Assembly: GCA_008017145.1 (NCBI GenBank)
Contig: SSGY01000079.1
Coordinates: 1 to 7,420, forward strand
DNA from: Neisseriales bacterium
GTDB lineage: Bacteria; Pseudomonadota; Gammaproteobacteria; Burkholderiales; UBA11063
Direction of reading: 5' to 3'
Length of the DNA: 7,420 bases
The number at the start of each line of letters is the position of its first letter. Position 1 is the stretch's first letter. Under the pieces are notes generated by a model. That model saw nothing but the letters and a program-made list of their open reading frames with translations. It was not told where the DNA came from and made no database searches. Positions 5,500 to 7,420 of the stretch are shown here, in pieces. A program made the translations under genes and the position numbers.

Positions 5500-6483
5500 A
5501 TGCATCAGCTTGCGCACAAACTTAATGATTATATCAATTGGCGAAAAACAGCAGAGCTATTAATCGCAAGCCTCCCCGGCGCAATTTTTGCCTATATATT
5601 TAATGATCAGTTTTGGTTTAGTGCAAGTTTAATTGCCGTATGTGCGATTATTCCAATCGGCACTTCTCACCAAAATTTTTTCTTAGCCATACTCCATGCC
5701 AGCTATATTTTTGCAATGAGCATCCTGCTCTACTACAACTCTGAGCAATGGCTGTTATATTTATTTATCTTAACCATGATGGGATTAATCTTTGCCGTTG
5801 TTGAAGCAGACAATCCGCACTTCAAAGATGTATCGACTTGGACATTTATTAGCGTAATTTATATTTCAATTCGACTGCATGGACGTTATAATTTCAACTC
5901 TGGACACCTCGGTGGACTCTATTTACTAATTTTATTGAGTATTTTTGCCAGTATTATTTCATTTGCACGCTATGATCGAATTTCAATTCATCCAATAGTT
6001 ATTCACCACTCAAAAGTATTACACTATTTTAAATATTTTCCGCCACTAATTCTCAGCATTCTAGTCTGGAAAATATATAATCCGCCCGAAGTTGAATGGT
6101 TTATCTGGGCTAGTTTGTCAGTATTAAATATTGACTATCAAGAAGCTAAGACTAAGATGAAACAAAGATTGTGGGGTGGTGGATTCGGAATTGCATTAGG
6201 CTTGTTGATTATGCCACTACTGCCGAAATTAGCAATTCTCAACTATGTGTTTTATGTATTGATTCTAGTAAGTTTCCGCTTATTTTACAAATACCTGCAT
6301 TGCTATATTTTTCGCTGTTTTTTAATTGTACTCTTTTCTGGAGTTGAGTTCCAAAGCATGGGTAAAATCCGCATCATGAGTATTCTGATTGGTGGTGTGC
6401 TTGGATTGGCTTGTTCGTGGTTAATTAGTAATGGTGATAGCTACCTCAAACGCCATTACTGTCGCCATACAACAACACATTAG
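5500..6483 (+). CDS. FUSC-like inner-membrane protein
   Basis: A 327-residue polytopic membrane protein with roughly ten to twelve hydrophobic segments (about 18-34, 39-54, 60-78, 84-101, 113-124, 138-155, 180-193, 199-209, 226-242, 246-262, 270-285, 294-311). TKMKQRLWGGGFGIALG (218-234) resembles the Arg...Gly-rich signature of the FUSC group (fusaric acid resistance, AaeB and YccS-type proteins), which act in efflux of aromatic acids or have unknown roles. It is about half the length of AaeB and lacks a clear soluble domain. No partner periplasmic adaptor or outer-membrane protein is present, so an efflux role is only inferred. No Shine-Dalgarno precedes the ATG; TACAAT at 5482-5487 would give a leader of only about six bases. 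The tail (327 end) is His/Arg/Thr-rich. It lies 52 bases after the 6S RNA, and no terminator is visible after it. Confidence 0.7.
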   Translation: MHQLAHKLNDYINWRKTAELLIASLPGAIFAYIFNDQFWFSASLIAVCAIIPIGTSHQNFFLAILHASYIFAMSILLYYNSEQWLLYLFILTMMGLIFAVVEADNPHFKDVSTWTFISVIYISIRLHGRYNFNSGHLGGLYLLILLSIFASIISFARYDRISIHPIVIHHSKVLHYFKYFPPLILSILVWKIYNPPEVEWFIWASLSVLNIDYQEAKTKMKQRLWGGGFGIALGLLIMPLLPKLAILNYVFYVLILVSFRLFYKYLHCYIFRCFLIVLFSGVEFQSMGKIRIMSILIGGVLGLACSWLISNGDSYLKRHYCRHTTTH

Positions 6484-6605
6484 GGCTTATAACTTTAATC
6501 ATTCACAAAAACGTATTATCAATACCCCCAGCAAAAAACTTACTCTTTCTCCCTCAAAATAGCCCCTCAAATATCCATTTTGGATATAAACCAGATTACC
6601 ACAAA

Positions 6606-6614
6606 TGCTAAAAT
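6606..6614 (+). promoter_or_regulatory. extended -10 element, third TGCTAAAAT copy
   Basis: TGCTAAAAT is identical to the -10 elements proposed before ychF and ssrS. There is no recognisable -35 at 16-18 bases upstream, so activity would rest on the extended -10. The nearest gene on this strand begins at 6828. Confidence 0.35.
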
Positions 6615-6654
6615 ATCAACATCTTTTTAACTATACTAGGAAAGCACAAACCTG

Positions 6655-6697
6655 AGTTCAAGTGCAAAAATGCACAAATTAATTTTTGAATTGAACT
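6655..6697 (+). other. nested hairpin in the leader
   Basis: An outer stem pairs AGTTCAA (6655-6661) with TTGAACT (6691-6697), and an inner stem GTGCA-aaaa-TGCAC occupies 6662-6675 immediately adjacent to the outer 5' strand. The 15 bases 6676-6690 on the 3' side are unpaired AT-rich sequence. The shape could be part of a regulatory leader or a small RNA. No known riboswitch consensus was recognised. Confidence 0.4.
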
Positions 6698-6827
6698 TAA
6701 ATTTAACTTTTACAATAAGCTCCATTCATAACAAAGAGCTATCTTAGCTATTTCAAAATATAGCAAAATGAATAAACATAATTGATCAAAAAATGATAAA
6801 CTGAAACCTGCTAATTTAAGAGGTAAA

Positions 6828-7289
6828 ATGAAGATGACTAGCCTATTTGAGAAAATTTTCCCCCAAAGTGCGAATAATGATTATAAAGGACACAAACTTG
6901 CGGCATACGTATTTTTATTATTGGCAGCAATAGGAACTGTTCGTAGCTGCATCCATTTCCTTGCCCCTGACGGAGGCGCTGGAACTATTGCTGGAATGGA
7001 TTTATCGGTGGCAGGTGCAGCGGGAATAATTTTTGGCTTTTCGCTGTGGGGTAGTTCGCAGCTTCTCTATGCAATCATTCAGCTGGTCGTATTTTTCCGC
7101 TACAGGACGTTGATACCATTTATGTATATTTTAATGCTGTGTGAGACTGCAATGCGAATGTTTATCGGGCATATCAAGCCAGTTCATTTTGCTCATACAC
7201 CACCGGGTGAGATTTTGAATCATGTCATGATTCCACTTACAATTATCATGCTTACATTATCCTTATGGCACAAAGAACAGCATAAATAA
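6828..7289 (+). CDS. small four-helix membrane protein, unknown function
   Basis: A 153-residue protein with about four membrane segments (24-45, 62-88, 94-112, 129-147). It resembles, from memory, a conserved unnamed family with YKGHKLA (19-25), RSxIHxxAPDGGAGxIAG (39-56), LWGxSQLL (73-80), FRYRTLIPxMYI (90-101), a charged E106...R110 pair in the third helix, GHIKP (114-118) and a final helix starting at PPGEILNH (125-132). Conserved polar blocks on loops between helices suggest a functional site near the membrane surface. The start is ambiguous: ATG at 6828 lies four bases from AAGAGG (6818-6823), while ATG at 6834 (Met3) lies at a more usual ten. It is monocistronic, after a long hairpin-rich leader. 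No role can be assigned from its neighbours. Confidence 0.8.
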   Translation: MKMTSLFEKIFPQSANNDYKGHKLAAYVFLLLAAIGTVRSCIHFLAPDGGAGTIAGMDLSVAGAAGIIFGFSLWGSSQLLYAIIQLVVFFRYRTLIPFMYILMLCETAMRMFIGHIKPVHFAHTPPGEILNHVMIPLTIIMLTLSLWHKEQHK

Positions 7290-7382
7290 AAGAACATGGA
7301 ACGGCACGAGCAAGTAGATTACACAATTTAACAAATTTTAAGAATGAAGCAACATAGATTGGTACATCATAAGATAAATGAA

Positions 7383-7415
7383 TTAGGCACGGCCTAACTC
7401 TAATTAAAGTATAAT
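7383..7415 (+). promoter_or_regulatory. palindrome followed by a perfect -10 at the window edge
   Basis: TTAGGC-acg-GCCTAA (7383-7397) is a 6-bp perfect inverted repeat. A consensus TATAAT is at 7410-7415, so the palindrome covers the place where the -35 would sit; no TTGACA-like box is present. This fits a regulated promoter for a gene beyond the window, with the palindrome as an operator, but the palindrome could also be a weak 3' hairpin of the preceding gene. It has no T-tract. Confidence 0.3.
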
Positions 7416-7420
7416 GTAAC

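Larger units (their letters stand above)
6484..6827 (+). other. 344-bp non-coding spacer and probable long leader
   Basis: No coding frame is visible. A 7-bp hairpin, ATATCCA-ttt-TGGATAT, lies at 6571-6587. TGCTAAAAT at 6606-6614 repeats the extended -10 seen before ychF and ssrS; a start near 6621 would give a leader of about 207 nt for the next gene. An alternative -10, TATACT, is at 6632-6637, and TACAAT at 6711-6716 is a third. Within the leader are nested stems at 6655-6697 and smaller ones at 6718-6740 (AGCTC/GAGCT) and 6747-6764 (GCTAT/ATAGC). No terminator T-tract follows any of them. Confidence 0.5.

Noticed and set aside
1..7420. CRISPR array, toxin-antitoxin pair, tRNA or Neisseria-type DNA uptake sequences
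   Set aside because: Reading both strands showed no regularly spaced repeats, no tRNA-like cloverleaf, no paired small genes and no GCCGTCTGAA motif.

Overview
The window reads as chromosomal DNA from an AT-rich betaproteobacterium, most likely a Neisseriales relative. YchF (4081-5172) closely resembles betaproteobacterial YchF along its whole length, and a 6S RNA of the betaproteobacterial type lies directly downstream (about 5265-5447). The genus cannot be fixed from the sequence alone.

The left part (1 to about 2300) looks accessory. It opens with the C-terminal end of an IS5-type DDE transposase. An AT-rich spacer with a dense run of hairpins follows, then a small secreted lipoprotein (537-974). 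A short stretch resembling a lone IS5-type terminus comes next (about 1086-1103), followed by an orphan LicD-family transferase (1268-2065). An 88-bp imperfect inverted repeat with AACA on both sides (2167-2254) resembles a small non-autonomous mobile element.

The right part is mostly housekeeping. asnB (glutamine-dependent asparagine synthetase) is on the minus strand with its own terminator. It is divergent from ychF (OBG-family ATPase), and the shared 195-bp spacer holds a symmetric TAAAAT element that could serve both strands. ychF ends in a strong intrinsic terminator whose T-tract runs into the apparent promoter of ssrS (6S RNA). ssrS is followed by a FUSC-like inner-membrane protein (5500-6483), a long non-coding leader with nested hairpins, and a small four-helix membrane protein of a conserved but unnamed type (6828-7289).

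No new multi-gene system such as defence, CRISPR, toxin-antitoxin or biosynthetic genes is visible. The main points are the 6S RNA gene, the symmetric asnB/ychF promoter region, the MITE-like repeat, the hairpin-rich spacers and the atypical AsnB.
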